64,000 nucleotides of DNA from Methylobacterium gnaphalii (lineage in GTDB: Bacteria > Pseudomonadota > Alphaproteobacteria > Rhizobiales > Beijerinckiaceae), in assembly GCF_007992215.1 (NCBI RefSeq), contig NZ_BJZV01000002.1, positions 186,001-250,000 of the forward strand. Reading direction: 5' to 3'. Positions within the stretch are counted from its first letter, which is position 1, and each line of letters starts with the position of its first letter. The translations under genes and the position numbers were made by a program. Positions 53,824-63,146 of this stretch are shown here, one piece after another. Below the pieces are notes generated by a model. That model did no database searches. It was not told the origin of the DNA and was given only the letters and a program-made list of their open reading frames with translations.

Positions 53824-53851
53824 ATGAGTCTGCAATGACGGCCGAGAGAGC

Positions 53852-54583
53852 CTAGGCCAGCGCAGTATCCGGCGGCTCGCTGTCGGACGGCCGGGCGTCT
53901 TCGGGAACGGGCTCGCTGGCCGGGGCTGTCTCGGCTGCGGTCTCGGTCGGGACGGCCCGAATCGTCACCGCGTCGCCCTCGATCGAGAAATGCACCGACA
54001 TCGCGGCGGCACGGGCCACGAGGCCGGCGTAATAGGCAAGGATGCCGTGGGAATCGACCGAACCGTTCTCCGGCGTGCCAGCGATCAGTTCCTCGGCATG
54101 CGGCGGGATGCGGGCGTGCGAGCCGGAGGCGACGATCACGATCTCCGGCGCGTCACCATCGCCCGTCACCTTGACGTCGATCAGGCCGCCGCGCGGGATC
54201 GCGGTCGAAGCGATCACCACGAGATTGAGCAGCAGCTTGACCTTGTTCTTCGGGAACAGGGCCACCGGCGCGCTCCAGGCGATATCCGGCTTCTCGTCCG
54301 CGAACATGTTGCGGGTGAGCTTCTCCGCATCGGCGAGGTCGATCGCCGCCCCCACGGAGCCGGAGGCGCCGAAGGCGATGCGCGCGAACTGAACCCGGGC
54401 CGAGGCGGTACGCGCGCTCTTGCGGATCAGGTCGAGGGCGAATTCCCGCATGGATGGATCGTTGTCGTCCTCCAGCACCTCCAGCCCGTTATTGATCGCG
54501 CCGACCGGGCTGATCAGGTCGTGGCAGACCCGCGAGCAGAGCAGCGCCGAGAGATCGAGGGCGTCGAGGGTGAGGCTGGCCAT
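53852..54583 (-). CDS. chpT: Histidine phosphotransferase ChpT
   Basis: A 243-residue protein: an N-terminal helical hairpin with the phosphoacceptor H21 in SRVCHDLISPVGAINNGLE, the ChpT signature, then a degenerate HATPase-like domain (about 80-215) and a disordered acidic tail. In alphaproteobacteria ChpT relays phosphate from CckA to CtrA and CpdR. It ends beside the PilZ gene and is divergent from the CysQ-like gene. Confidence 0.95.
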   Translation of the reverse strand: MASLTLDALDLSALLCSRVCHDLISPVGAINNGLEVLEDDNDPSMREFALDLIRKSARTASARVQFARIAFGASGSVGAAIDLADAEKLTRNMFADEKPDIAWSAPVALFPKNKVKLLLNLVVIASTAIPRGGLIDVKVTGDGDAPEIVIVASGSHARIPPHAEELIAGTPENGSVDSHGILAYYAGLVARAAAMSVHFSIEGDAVTIRAVPTETAAETAPASEPVPEDARPSDSEPPDTALA

Positions 54584-54748
54584 GAACGGCTCCGCGGTGA
54601 ATTCGGTCTTTTATCCGCCGCGCTTGGCCGGGATGGGCGACACATCCGCAGCGAGCACGTGCCCGGCACCGATAGACACCGTTCGCTGCTTTGAAAAGCG
54701 GCGGCGCACCTCGACGATGCCTGTCGACAAGCGGCCGCCTTTCGGGGC

Positions 54749-55693
54749 ATGACCTTGAGGATGAGTGTTTTGGGGTCAGAGTCGCGTCCGGCGACGCCCC
54801 CTCGCCTGATTGCGCCGGTCTCGGATGCATCGCGCGATGCCGTCGCCGCAAGCCTCGCCGAGATCGCCTGCGGGGCTGGCGAGATCCTGCGTCGCTATCA
54901 CGGGACCGATTGCCCCCATCAACTCAAACCAGACGGATCGCCGGCAAGCCTTGCCGATATGCGCTCGGAAGAGTTCATCGTCGCGGCTCTGACACGTCTC
55001 TGGCCCGAGATCCCGGTGATCGCGGAGGAGATGAGCTGCGAGGCGAAGCCCGCCGAGCTTTTCTTTCTCGTCGATCCGCTCGACGGCACCCGCGATTTCC
55101 TGGCAGGCGTGCCCGAATACAGCGTCAATATCTGCCTGATCTGGAATGATCGTCCGATCGCCGCGGCGCTGGCAGCGCCCGGCCTCGGGCGAGTCTGGTA
55201 CGCGGGCAGTCGTGCCGTCGAGGCGCCGGTGCGCGAGGGACGGCTCGGCGAACCGCATCCGATCTCTGCGCGTACGCCGCCGCGCGAGGGGCTCGTGGCG
55301 CTGGTGAGCCGTTGTCACGGCGATGCCGAGACCGATGCTTGCCTCGACAGCTTGCCGATCGTGCTGCGGCGCGTGACCTCCTCGGCGCTCAAGTTCGGAC
55401 TGCTCGCGGCGGGTGAGGCCGACGTCTATGTGCGCTGCGTGCCGACTATGGAGTGGGATACGGCCGCCGGCGACCACATTCTCGCCGCCGCGGGCGGCCG
55501 GGTGGTGGGGCCGGACGGCACCCGGCTGACCTACGGCCACCGCGGGCGCTTCTACCGCAACGGCCCTTTCGCCGCCTTCGGCGAATGCGAAGAGGCGCCC
55601 TCCGTCGCCCTCCCCTCGCAATGCGCGCCGAGCTACCGAGACCGGCGGCGCGCCAGCGATGTCACATCGGCGGAAAGCCCGGCGCAGCCGTGA
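54749..55693 (+). CDS. cysQ: CysQ-like 3'(2'),5'-bisphosphate nucleotidase / inositol monophosphatase family
   Basis: A 314-residue metal-dependent phosphatase: EE metal site (VIAEEMS), DPLDGTRDF and the C-terminal MEWDTAAGDHIL. CysQ degrades 3'-phosphoadenosine 5'-phosphate from sulfate assimilation; inositol phosphatase activity cannot be excluded. The N-terminus (about 30 residues) is poorly conserved and the first ATG at 54749 may not be the real one. The spacer to chpT is 165 bp. Confidence 0.85.
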   Translation: MTLRMSVLGSESRPATPPRLIAPVSDASRDAVAASLAEIACGAGEILRRYHGTDCPHQLKPDGSPASLADMRSEEFIVAALTRLWPEIPVIAEEMSCEAKPAELFFLVDPLDGTRDFLAGVPEYSVNICLIWNDRPIAAALAAPGLGRVWYAGSRAVEAPVREGRLGEPHPISARTPPREGLVALVSRCHGDAETDACLDSLPIVLRRVTSSALKFGLLAAGEADVYVRCVPTMEWDTAAGDHILAAAGGRVVGPDGTRLTYGHRGRFYRNGPFAAFGECEEAPSVALPSQCAPSYRDRRRASDVTSAESPAQP

Positions 55694-55700
55694 CGGCTCG

Positions 55701-55721
55701 TTAACCTTGTCTTGCCGTTAA
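55701..55721. promoter_or_regulatory. Paired TTAA half-sites upstream of the EipA gene
   Basis: TTAACC (55701) and a second TTAAC (55718) are separated by 13 bases, not seven as in the full CtrA consensus. They sit 62-82 bp before the ATG of the EipA-like gene. In Brucella eipA is CtrA-regulated, so half-site binding is possible. Confidence 0.35.
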
Positions 55722-55782
55722 CAGCCGATACTCCCGCGAATCGAGGGATTCGGCGCGGAATAGCCGCGCGAGGAGGACTGCG

Positions 55783-56394
55783 ATGTCGACGAAGAAAGTG
55801 ACGCAGCAGACGCTGTCACGCCGATCCGTCATTCCCGCCCTGCTGGCCGCGCCTGCTGCCCTGCTCATGACCCAGCGCGAAGCCTCCGCCGTCGAGGATT
55901 TCGGACGGCCCGAGAATTTCCGCCCGGCCGAGATCGTCGATAACGGCCACAAGTTCTTCGGCAGCATGTCTCGCGGGCTGGCGCTCACCGTCGAGGAGGC
56001 CACCCGCCGCTGGGGCCAGCCGAACGGCTATATTCTCGGCCAAGAAGCCGCGGGTGCCTTCGTCGGCGGCCTGCGCTACGGCGAGGGCACGCTGTATACG
56101 CGCAATGCCGGCAACCGCCGCATCTACTGGCAAGGGCCGTCCATCGGTTTCGACGCGGGCGGCGACGGCGACCGCACCATGATGCTGGTCTACAACCTGC
56201 CCGGCCTGCGCGAACTCTACCAGCGTTTCGGTGGTGTCGACGGTTCGGCCTATTTCGTCGGCGGTTTCGGAATGACCGCGGTGACCAACGACGGCATCGT
56301 CGTGGTTCCGATTCGCACCGGCGTCGGCGCCAGGCTCGGCATCAATGTCGGCTACCTCAAGTTCACCAGCCGGCCGACCTGGAACCCCTTCTGA
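55783..56394 (+). CDS. eipA: EipA (DUF1134) envelope protein
   Basis: A 203-residue exported protein: signal peptide with a twin-arginine-like SRRSVIPAL core (about 11-37, cleavage near EASA), followed by the DUF1134 barrel (VEDFGRPENFRPAEIV, GAFVGGLRYGEG and the GLRELYQRFGG segment). Brucella EipA is a soluble beta-barrel needed for envelope integrity. It stands alone on the plus strand with an 89-bp upstream gap to the cysQ stop. Confidence 0.88.
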   Translation: MSTKKVTQQTLSRRSVIPALLAAPAALLMTQREASAVEDFGRPENFRPAEIVDNGHKFFGSMSRGLALTVEEATRRWGQPNGYILGQEAAGAFVGGLRYGEGTLYTRNAGNRRIYWQGPSIGFDAGGDGDRTMMLVYNLPGLRELYQRFGGVDGSAYFVGGFGMTAVTNDGIVVVPIRTGVGARLGINVGYLKFTSRPTWNPF

Positions 56395-56515
56395 CGGCGC
56401 GCGGCCTGCCTTGAAGCCGGCCAGAACGCACAATACACGCTGACGGAGCCGGTGCCTCCGCATCCGTCGCGCGCTTCACTGCGCGCCCTGAGTTTTCACG
56501 CATGGACCCGTCGGC

Positions 56516-57352
56516 GTGATCGAAACCGTAATGAGCTTCGCGCTCGGCTTCCTGGTGGCAAGCCTGGCCGCGCTCCTGATGCTGCCGGTGCTGAACCGCC
56601 GCGCGGCCCGCCTCGCCCGCCGGCGCATCGACGGGCTGTTTCCGATGTCGATGCAGGAGATCGCTGCGGAGCGCGACGCCCTGCGCGCCGAGTTCGCGGT
56701 GGCGGAGAGGCGCCTCGAACGCAAGGTGGAGACGGCTCGCGCCGGACGCCATAGCGATATGCAGATGGTGGGGGCCAAACTGCTCGAAGTTGCCGCCCTT
56801 CAGCACGAGGTCGAAGAGCGGGATGCGGCCCTCTCCGCACGGAGGGCGGAGATCGAGGAGGCGCTCGCCCGTATCGCCGGGCTCGATCACGATCTCTCGG
56901 TCGCTCGCACGGATGGAGCCGCCAGCCTTGCCGCCCTCACGGCGCTCGAGGAGGCTCACCGCAACATCCTGGTCGACCTCAAGACGACGCGGCGCGAGCG
57001 CGATGCCGTCCGCGACGAGCTGAAGGATGCCCTCTCACGCGCCGCGGCGCTGCGCGAGCCATCTGCTGATGGCGCGTCCGGCGAGGCCGCCGCCGTCGGC
57101 CCGTCAGACGATCTTCGCGCGCAACACGAAGCCCTTCTGTCCGAGCGCGATACGCTCGCTGCGAGCCTTCAGGCCGCCGAGGCGGCGCTGGCCAAGGCTC
57201 TCGCCGATCGTCCCGCCAAAGGCTCGGCGCAAAACGGGCATGACGACGCCGACCTGCGTCGGCGCATCACCGAGGTCGCCGACGCTCTCGTCAAACGCGA
57301 CCACCTTCCGTCAACTGCCAGTTTCCCGCTTCCGGCGACGGCGCGCTCCTGA
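56516..57352 (+). CDS. Membrane-anchored coiled-coil protein of unknown function
   Basis: A 278-residue protein: N-terminal TM helix (about 5-27), a basic stop-transfer stretch (RRAARLARRR), then an extended coiled coil of about 200 residues (Glu/Arg/Ala rich, heptad-like), ending in a disordered tail. The start could be GTG 56516 or ATG 56531. Such proteins occur widely in Hyphomicrobiales; no function is known to me. Confidence 0.75.
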   Translation: MIETVMSFALGFLVASLAALLMLPVLNRRAARLARRRIDGLFPMSMQEIAAERDALRAEFAVAERRLERKVETARAGRHSDMQMVGAKLLEVAALQHEVEERDAALSARRAEIEEALARIAGLDHDLSVARTDGAASLAALTALEEAHRNILVDLKTTRRERDAVRDELKDALSRAAALREPSADGASGEAAAVGPSDDLRAQHEALLSERDTLAASLQAAEAALAKALADRPAKGSAQNGHDDADLRRRITEVADALVKRDHLPSTASFPLPATARS

Positions 57353-57515
57353 TGCCGGCGAGGTGCGCTGCCACGCTTGCCGCTCGGCGTCCGGGGCAAT
57401 AAGTCCGCGCCCAGCGATGACGACGTCACGCGATGGCCTTGGCCGTGCCTCGTTTCGACCACGGCCGGACGGCATTCGACGCCGACCCCTTTTCACGCAC
57501 GCTCCGAGACGACCT

Positions 57516-57785
57516 ATGGCCTTGAATCTGAAGCCGTTCGCCCTCGCGGTGATCGCCCTTTCCGTCGCCGGCACCGCACAGGCCGTCGAGACGAAGCGCG
57601 GCAACGAGACGCTCAAGAAGTACTGCACCGGCGACTACCTCTCGTATTGCGGCAACCTCGCTCCCGAGGATCCGGCGACCGACGCCTGCTTCAAGACCAA
57701 CTGGAAGAAGCTCTCGGAGAATTGCCGCCGCGCCATCGACGCCTACACGCCGACGCCGGCCGAAAAGGGCGGCAAGCGCGGCTGA
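57516..57785 (+). CDS. Small secreted Cys-rich protein
   Basis: An 89-residue protein with signal peptide (LKPFALAVIALSV, cleavage near QAVE) and four cysteines spaced C-x7-C-x12-C-x10-C within about 30 residues. A pattern like KYCTGDYLSYC resembles the cysteine-rich repeats found in some membrane and secreted proteins. It would form two disulfides in the periplasm. ATG 57516 is inside a longer open frame that starts at 57027 but overlaps the coiled-coil gene. Function unknown. Confidence 0.8.
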   Translation: MALNLKPFALAVIALSVAGTAQAVETKRGNETLKKYCTGDYLSYCGNLAPEDPATDACFKTNWKKLSENCRRAIDAYTPTPAEKGGKRG

Positions 57786-57860
57786 TCCGGCAGGCGCATC
57801 GGCGTTGTTGCGCCGATGCGCTCGCATCCCGGCCCGCGAACGGCTAAGCTGTCGCCGTCA

Positions 57861-58250
57861 ATGCCGGACTCTTTGATGCACGCCCGCCCCGACCTTCTCG
57901 CTGCCCCGTCGCGGCCCGCGCCCAGGCGCCTGATCGCGCTCGGGCTCTGCGTCTGCATGGTTGCTGTCGCCGCAGGTGGCTGCGGGCGTCGCGGCAGGCT
58001 CGAGCCGCCGACCGAGGCACCGAGCACATCCGGCCGCGCGAGCGCCTCGCCGGCCTCGGCCCGCTCCCTTCCGCTCAGCACCAGTGCCGCCGCCGAGGCG
58101 CCGGATTCGGACGCTGTCCGCGATGGCGACGAGCTTCCGGCCTCGGCAACGGCACCTGGCATCGACTCCGCCCCGATCCAGACCAATCGCGGCGCCAAGA
58201 AGGGCTACAAGATCCCGAAGGACCCCTTCATCCTCGACGCGATCCTCTGA
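57861..58250 (+). CDS. LptM (YifL)-like lipoprotein
   Basis: A 129-residue lipoprotein: basic N-terminus, hydrophobic LGLCVCMVAVAAGGC lipobox ending at Cys, then GRRGRLEPP, which is the short LptM signature, and a Pro/Ala/Ser-rich tail ending in KDPFILDAIL. LptM assists LptD-LptE maturation. It is directly upstream of lysA (51 bp), a conserved neighbourhood. Start codon is uncertain (57861 or 57876; the frame is open from 57816). Confidence 0.85.
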   Translation: MPDSLMHARPDLLAAPSRPAPRRLIALGLCVCMVAVAAGGCGRRGRLEPPTEAPSTSGRASASPASARSLPLSTSAAAEAPDSDAVRDGDELPASATAPGIDSAPIQTNRGAKKGYKIPKDPFILDAIL

Positions 58251-58300
58251 GGTCGCTCCAAGCCCCTCGCCTCCGCCGCTCGTTCTGCTAAAGCGCGGAC

Positions 58301-59566
58301 ATGCATCATTTCCAGTACCGCGACGGGCGCCTTCACGCCGAGGACGTCGATCTGACCGCCCTGGCCGAGGAGGTCGGCACACCGTTCTACTGCTACGCCT
58401 CCGCTACGTTGGAGCGGCACTACCGCGTCTTCTCGGAAGCCTTCGCTGGCGACGACGCCCTCACCTGTTTTGCGGTGAAGGCGAACTCGAACCAGGCGGT
58501 ACTGGCGACGCTGGCGCGCCTCGGCGCCGGCATGGACATCGTCTCGGAGGGCGAACTGCGCCGGGCTCTCGCCGCGGGCGTGCCGGGCGAGCGCATCGTC
58601 TTCTCCGGCGTGGGTAAGACGCACGCCGAGATGGCGGCAGCGCTGCAGGCCGGCATCTTCTGCTTCAACGTCGAGAGCGAGCCCGAGCTCGACGCACTCT
58701 CCGAGGTCGCGGTTTCGGTGGGTCGAAATGCGCCGGTCTCGATCCGGGTGAACCCGGATGTCGACGCGCTGACGCATGCCAAGATCGCCACCGGCAAATC
58801 CGAGAACAAGTTCGGCATCCCGATTGAGCGGGCGCGCGAGGTCTATGCTCATGCCGCGCGTCTGCCGGGCCTGTCGATCCACGGCGTTGACATGCATATC
58901 GGCAGCCAGATCACCGATCTCGCGCCCTTCGATCGCGCCGGTGCCCGCCTCTCGGCGCTCGCGCGCGAGTTGATGGCCGACGGCCACTCGCTCAAGTACA
59001 TCGATTTCGGCGGCGGTCTCGGCATTCCCTATCGCGACGACAACGCCGTGCCACCCGATCCGACGGCCCTGGCCGAGGTGATGCGCCCGCATTTCCAGCC
59101 GCTCGGTCTCCGGCCGGTCTTCGAGATCGGCCGGATGATCTGCGGCAATGCCGGCATCCTCGTCACCCGCGTCATCTACGTGAAGCGCACGGCGAGCCGC
59201 ACCTTCGTCATCGTCGATGCGGCGATGAACGACCTGATCCGCCCGACTCTTTACGAGGCATTCCACGCCCTGCGTCCGGTGGTGGAGCCATCGCCCAGCG
59301 CGCCGCGAATCGTTGCGGACGTGGTCGGCCCGGTCTGCGAGACCGGCGATTATCTCGCGCTAGGCCGAGACATGCCGGAGGTCGCACCCGGCGACCTCGT
59401 CGCGGTGATGACAACCGGGGCCTACGGGGCCGTCCAGGCCAACACCTACAACACGCGTCTGCTGGTGCCGGAGGTGCTGGTGAAAGGCGGCGATGCCGCC
59501 GTGGTCAGGCCGCGCCCGAGCTACGAGGACCTGATAGGACTCGATCGCGTGCCGGCCTGGCTCTGA
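58301..59566 (+). CDS. lysA: Diaminopimelate decarboxylase
   Basis: A 421-residue PLP enzyme that makes lysine from meso-diaminopimelate. Lys60 in FAVKANSN binds PLP; HIGSQI, GGGLGIPY and CETGD (active-site Cys region) follow. The length is typical. It follows the LptM-like gene on the plus strand. Confidence 0.96.
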   Translation: MHHFQYRDGRLHAEDVDLTALAEEVGTPFYCYASATLERHYRVFSEAFAGDDALTCFAVKANSNQAVLATLARLGAGMDIVSEGELRRALAAGVPGERIVFSGVGKTHAEMAAALQAGIFCFNVESEPELDALSEVAVSVGRNAPVSIRVNPDVDALTHAKIATGKSENKFGIPIERAREVYAHAARLPGLSIHGVDMHIGSQITDLAPFDRAGARLSALARELMADGHSLKYIDFGGGLGIPYRDDNAVPPDPTALAEVMRPHFQPLGLRPVFEIGRMICGNAGILVTRVIYVKRTASRTFVIVDAAMNDLIRPTLYEAFHALRPVVEPSPSAPRIVADVVGPVCETGDYLALGRDMPEVAPGDLVAVMTTGAYGAVQANTYNTRLLVPEVLVKGGDAAVVRPRPSYEDLIGLDRVPAWL

Positions 59567-59596
59567 GACCCTGCCTGCACTGACCGCGCGCCTGGC

Positions 59597-59923
59597 TCAG
59601 GTCGTGTCCGCGTTGTGCTCGTCCATGCGCAGGCTCCAGACCATCTGCTCGTCTTTGTCCGTGAGCCAGGCGAGGTTGGTGCCCTCGATGAGCAGGCTGT
59701 CGGCATCGCTCAGCAGCGCGCTGATCGCCTCGCGCAGATGGGCGGCCTGAATGATCTCGTCGCGAACCGGCGGCCGCACGAAGCCGCGCTGATCCCGAAA
59801 GGCGACGCGAAGGCGGTAGGTCTGCAAAGCATTCTCGAATGAGATGGCGCCTTCGCGCGAAGGGCCTGGAAATCGACCTCGGCATTGGACGGTACGATCG
59901 TCGACGTCCACCGGGACGATCAC
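59597..59923 (-). CDS. Hypothetical protein
   Basis: A 108-residue soluble protein convergent with lysA. Composition and alternating charged and hydrophobic residues are protein-like (GFVRPPVRDEIIQAAHLREAI, then SLLIEGTNLAWLTDKDEQ shown only in part), but I recognise no domain. The start GTG 59923 lacks a strong ribosome site. Its 5' end faces the divergent TIGR02302 gene across about 127 bp. Confidence 0.5.
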   Translation of the reverse strand: MIVPVDVDDRTVQCRGRFPGPSREGAISFENALQTYRLRVAFRDQRGFVRPPVRDEIIQAAHLREAISALLSDADSLLIEGTNLAWLTDKDEQMVWSLRMDEHNADTT

Positions 59924-60050
59924 GCAATGCCGGGAACCCGGAGTCCGTCAAGCGCGCCTGAGCCGATTTGACCCCATGGTGGACGGCTGCCACGGTATTA
60001 GATTGGTTTATACCGTGGGGGGCACCGGCGCCCGCCAGAGCAGGTTCACG

Positions 60051-62717
60051 ATGGCCGAGGCCGAGACGGCGACCTCCCAGACAACACGCGACCCCGTCCG
60101 CGCACGGCTCGACCGGCTGGTGGCAGGTGCGCGGGCCGCGGGCTTGATCGAGCGTATCTGGCCGCTTGTGTGGCGCGGCGTCATGGTCGTGCTGGCTTTC
60201 CTGACCTTGTCCTGGCTCGGGCTCTGGCTCGAGTTGCCGCAGGTCTGGCGGATCGCCGGACTGGCAGCGTTCGTACTCCTGGCCGTTGCCGCTCTCGCGC
60301 CCCTCGTTCGGCTGCGCGCGCTGGATCGCCGCCAGGCGCTGGCGAGGATCGACCGCGAGGCGGCGCGCAGTGGGCGGCCGGGCGGCGCGCTGGCGCATGA
60401 TCCCGCCTCCGCAGTCGAAGATACACTCGCTGTCGGCACCAACGATCCTGCTACCAAGGCGCTCTGGGCCCTCCATCAGAGACGGGCCGCCGCCGCCGTA
60501 GCGCGGCTCCGCGTCGGCGCGCCGCGGCCAGACATGCCGCGCCACGATCCGCTCGCCCTGCGGGCCGGCTTCGTGGTTGCTGCGATCGCTGCCCTCTTTG
60601 TTGCTGGCCCCGAATGGCGCGAGCGGATTGGCGCCGCGTTCGATTGGCGTGAGCCGCCTGCCCCCGGCCCCAGCTTCCGCGTCGATGGCTGGATCGACCC
60701 GCCACTCTACACCCGTCTGCCGCCGCTCATCGTGACCATGTCCGGCACCGAGGCCGGCAAATCCGCTGAGCAGCACCTGCGCGCACCAGTGAACTCGACG
60801 TTGATCGTGCGGATCGCCGGCCGCGGCGAGGCGACGCTGACGCCGAACGCGGTGCTGCAGCCAATCCGTGAGGACGACAAGGACGACGGGGCACGCAAGC
60901 CCCCGGCGGCGGGCGTGAACGCGAAAACGGCGCAGTCGGACCTTCGTGAGGAACGCTTCCGGCTCGGCGCGGGAACGGCCGAATTGAAGATCAAGACCGA
61001 GGGAGCGCCGTCGCAAAGCCTTACCATCGAGAGCATTCCCGACCGCCTGCCCGAGGTCGAGCGCGTCGGCGGTCTCGACGTCAACGGCCGCGGCACCTTC
61101 AACCTGACCTACCGGGCCAAGGACGATTACGGAATCGCCTCGGCCGAGGGGATCGTCGAGCCGTTGAAACCGGCGCGCTCACTCGTGCCGGTGCCAAAGC
61201 TGAATCTCGCACTGCCGCCGGACGCCACGGGCGCCAGCGAGACGAAGACGTTGATCGACCTCACCGACAATCCCTGGTCGGGCGCACGGATGCGGCTGAC
61301 CCTTGTGGTCAAGGACGAAGCCGGCCAGGAGGGCCGTACGCAGCCTGCCGAGATCACGCTGCCCGCGCGACCCTTCATCCAGCCGCTGGCCCGCTCGCTC
61401 GCCGAGGAGCGCCGACGCCTCGTCACTGCGCCGGACGACGACCGCAAGCGCGTGCAGACAGCCCTCGATGCGCTGCTGATCGCCCCCGAGCACTTCACGC
61501 CGCAGCCGTCGATCTTCCTCGGCTTGAAGACGGCGGCTGGACGCCTGCGCGCCGCGACATCCGACGAGGACCTGATCGCTGTGGCCGATCTCCTCTGGGA
61601 GATGGCGCTCAAGATCGAGGATGGCGATCTCTCGGATGCCGAGAAATCGCTGCGGGCGGCTCAGGACCGCCTCAAGGAGGCCATGGAGCGCGGCGCGCCG
61701 GACGAAGAGATCAAGAAGCTCACCGACGACCTCAAGAAGGCGCTCGACCGCTTCATGAAGGAGTTCGCCGAGCGGCAGAACAAGGACCAGAAGAACGGTC
61801 AGCAGAAGCAGTCCGAGCAGCAACAGGGCAAGCAGAAAACTGTCACGCCGGATCAGCTCCAGAAGATGATCCAGGATATGCAGGAGGCGATGAAGCGTGG
61901 CGACACGGCCGAGGCGCAGCGCCTGCTCGAACAGCTCCGCGGCATCCTGGAGAACCTGCAAAGCGCCCAGAACGGGCAGAAGCAGGGCCAGCAACAGTCG
62001 GAGATGAATAAGCAGATGCAGGAGCTCGACCGGATGTCGCGCGACCAGCAGAAGCTGCGTGACGAGACCTTCAAGGAATCCCAGGAGCAGCAGGGTCGCC
62101 CCCGCCAAAACAGGCAGCAGCAGGGCCAGCAGCAGGGTCAGAAAGGTCAGCAGGGCCAACGAGGCCAGGGCCAGCAGCAGGAAGGTCAGCAGGGCCAGAA
62201 CGGCGGCGACTCCGGCAAAGGCGATACCGGCCAGCAGCAGCAGGCCCTTCGCGAGCGGCTTCAGGAACTGCAGCGCCGCATGAAGGAGCAGGGCCTCGAA
62301 GGCGAGCAAGGCCTTTCCGACGCCGAGCAGGCCATGAAGGAGGCGGAGGACGCCCTCGGCCGCGGCCAGGGCGATCAGGCTGTGGATGCGCAGGGTCGCG
62401 CACTCGATGGCCTCAAGAAGGGTGCCGAGGGCATGCAGCAGCAGATGCAGCAGCAGGCTGAAGCCGAGGGACAGGGCCAAGAAGGCGGCGAGAATCCTGG
62501 GCAGCAAGGCCAGGCCGGTGCCACCGACAACGATCCGCTCGGCCGCCCGACCAAGGGGCGTGACCTCTCCAACGGCAATGTCCGCGTGCCGAACGCCGAC
62601 GAATCGGCCGTGCAGCGCGCTCGCCGGATCATGGAAGAGCTGCGGCGAAAGCTCGGCGATCCGACCCGCCCACAGGAGGAGCTCGATTATTTCGAGCGGC
62701 TGCTGCGCCGGAACTAA
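60051..62717 (+). CDS. TIGR02302-family large membrane protein
   Basis: An 888-residue protein of an alphaproteobacteria-specific family with unknown function. Layout: a cytosolic N-terminus, two transmembrane helices (about 40-85, with a third near 170-190), a large extracytoplasmic domain (about 190-560), and a Gln/Gly-rich low-complexity stretch (about 575-810, repeated QQGQ units), ending in PTRPQEELDYFERLLRRN. I use ATG 60051; the longer open frame from 59844 overlaps the divergent hypothetical gene. Confidence 0.88.
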   Translation: MAEAETATSQTTRDPVRARLDRLVAGARAAGLIERIWPLVWRGVMVVLAFLTLSWLGLWLELPQVWRIAGLAAFVLLAVAALAPLVRLRALDRRQALARIDREAARSGRPGGALAHDPASAVEDTLAVGTNDPATKALWALHQRRAAAAVARLRVGAPRPDMPRHDPLALRAGFVVAAIAALFVAGPEWRERIGAAFDWREPPAPGPSFRVDGWIDPPLYTRLPPLIVTMSGTEAGKSAEQHLRAPVNSTLIVRIAGRGEATLTPNAVLQPIREDDKDDGARKPPAAGVNAKTAQSDLREERFRLGAGTAELKIKTEGAPSQSLTIESIPDRLPEVERVGGLDVNGRGTFNLTYRAKDDYGIASAEGIVEPLKPARSLVPVPKLNLALPPDATGASETKTLIDLTDNPWSGARMRLTLVVKDEAGQEGRTQPAEITLPARPFIQPLARSLAEERRRLVTAPDDDRKRVQTALDALLIAPEHFTPQPSIFLGLKTAAGRLRAATSDEDLIAVADLLWEMALKIEDGDLSDAEKSLRAAQDRLKEAMERGAPDEEIKKLTDDLKKALDRFMKEFAERQNKDQKNGQQKQSEQQQGKQKTVTPDQLQKMIQDMQEAMKRGDTAEAQRLLEQLRGILENLQSAQNGQKQGQQQSEMNKQMQELDRMSRDQQKLRDETFKESQEQQGRPRQNRQQQGQQQGQKGQQGQRGQGQQQEGQQGQNGGDSGKGDTGQQQQALRERLQELQRRMKEQGLEGEQGLSDAEQAMKEAEDALGRGQGDQAVDAQGRALDGLKKGAEGMQQQMQQQAEAEGQGQEGGENPGQQGQAGATDNDPLGRPTKGRDLSNGNVRVPNADESAVQRARRIMEELRRKLGDPTRPQEELDYFERLLRRN

Positions 62718-62824
62718 TGGCCCGGCATGGTGTGGGCCTCGCTCTCGGTCTAGTACGAGATCCTTGAGCGCTCGGCTTGGCTGGATGCCGGCACGCCGCG
62801 CGTCGAGTTCAGGAAATCTAGGTC

Positions 62825-63010
62825 ATGTCGTCCAATACCCTCGTGCTCGCCGCCTGTATCGCGGTCGCCGCGGTACTCTTCCTCGGCCTTGCGAACATGA
62901 TGCGCGGCGGCAGCGCCAACCTCTCGCAGCGGCTGATGCGCTTGCGCGTGCTGCTGCAGTTCCTCGCCATCGTCCTGATCATGGGCGTGCTGTGGTGGCG
63001 CGCGGTCTGA
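62825..63010 (+). CDS. Twin transmembrane helix small protein (HIG1-like)
   Basis: A 61-residue protein with two TM helices (about 5-22 and 40-58) and a basic loop (GGSANLSQRLMRLR). In alphaproteobacteria this small protein often precedes the PduO-type adenosyltransferase gene, and that gene starts 900 bp downstream here, with a PagL-like gene between them. Confidence 0.85.
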   Translation: MSSNTLVLAACIAVAAVLFLGLANMMRGGSANLSQRLMRLRVLLQFLAIVLIMGVLWWRAV

Positions 63011-63146
63011 CGGGCTTGCGACCACTCGCCGAGGTGTGACTGGCAGGACGCACAGCCCGGTTAACAATCTCGGCCCGGATGAATTGGCATCCCGGACAAG
63101 CCTGGCCGTGATAATTGGTGCAGGCTGAACCCCGGATCGCCTGCCG

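Noticed and set aside
59844..60050. N-terminal extension of the TIGR02302 gene
   Set aside because: It overlaps the divergent hypothetical gene, lacks a ribosome site and gives a polar segment before the family start at 60051.
61179..62507. A Leu-rich minus-strand open frame in the TIGR02302 region
   Set aside because: The Leu runs are the antisense reading of the CAG/Gln repeats in the plus-strand gene.
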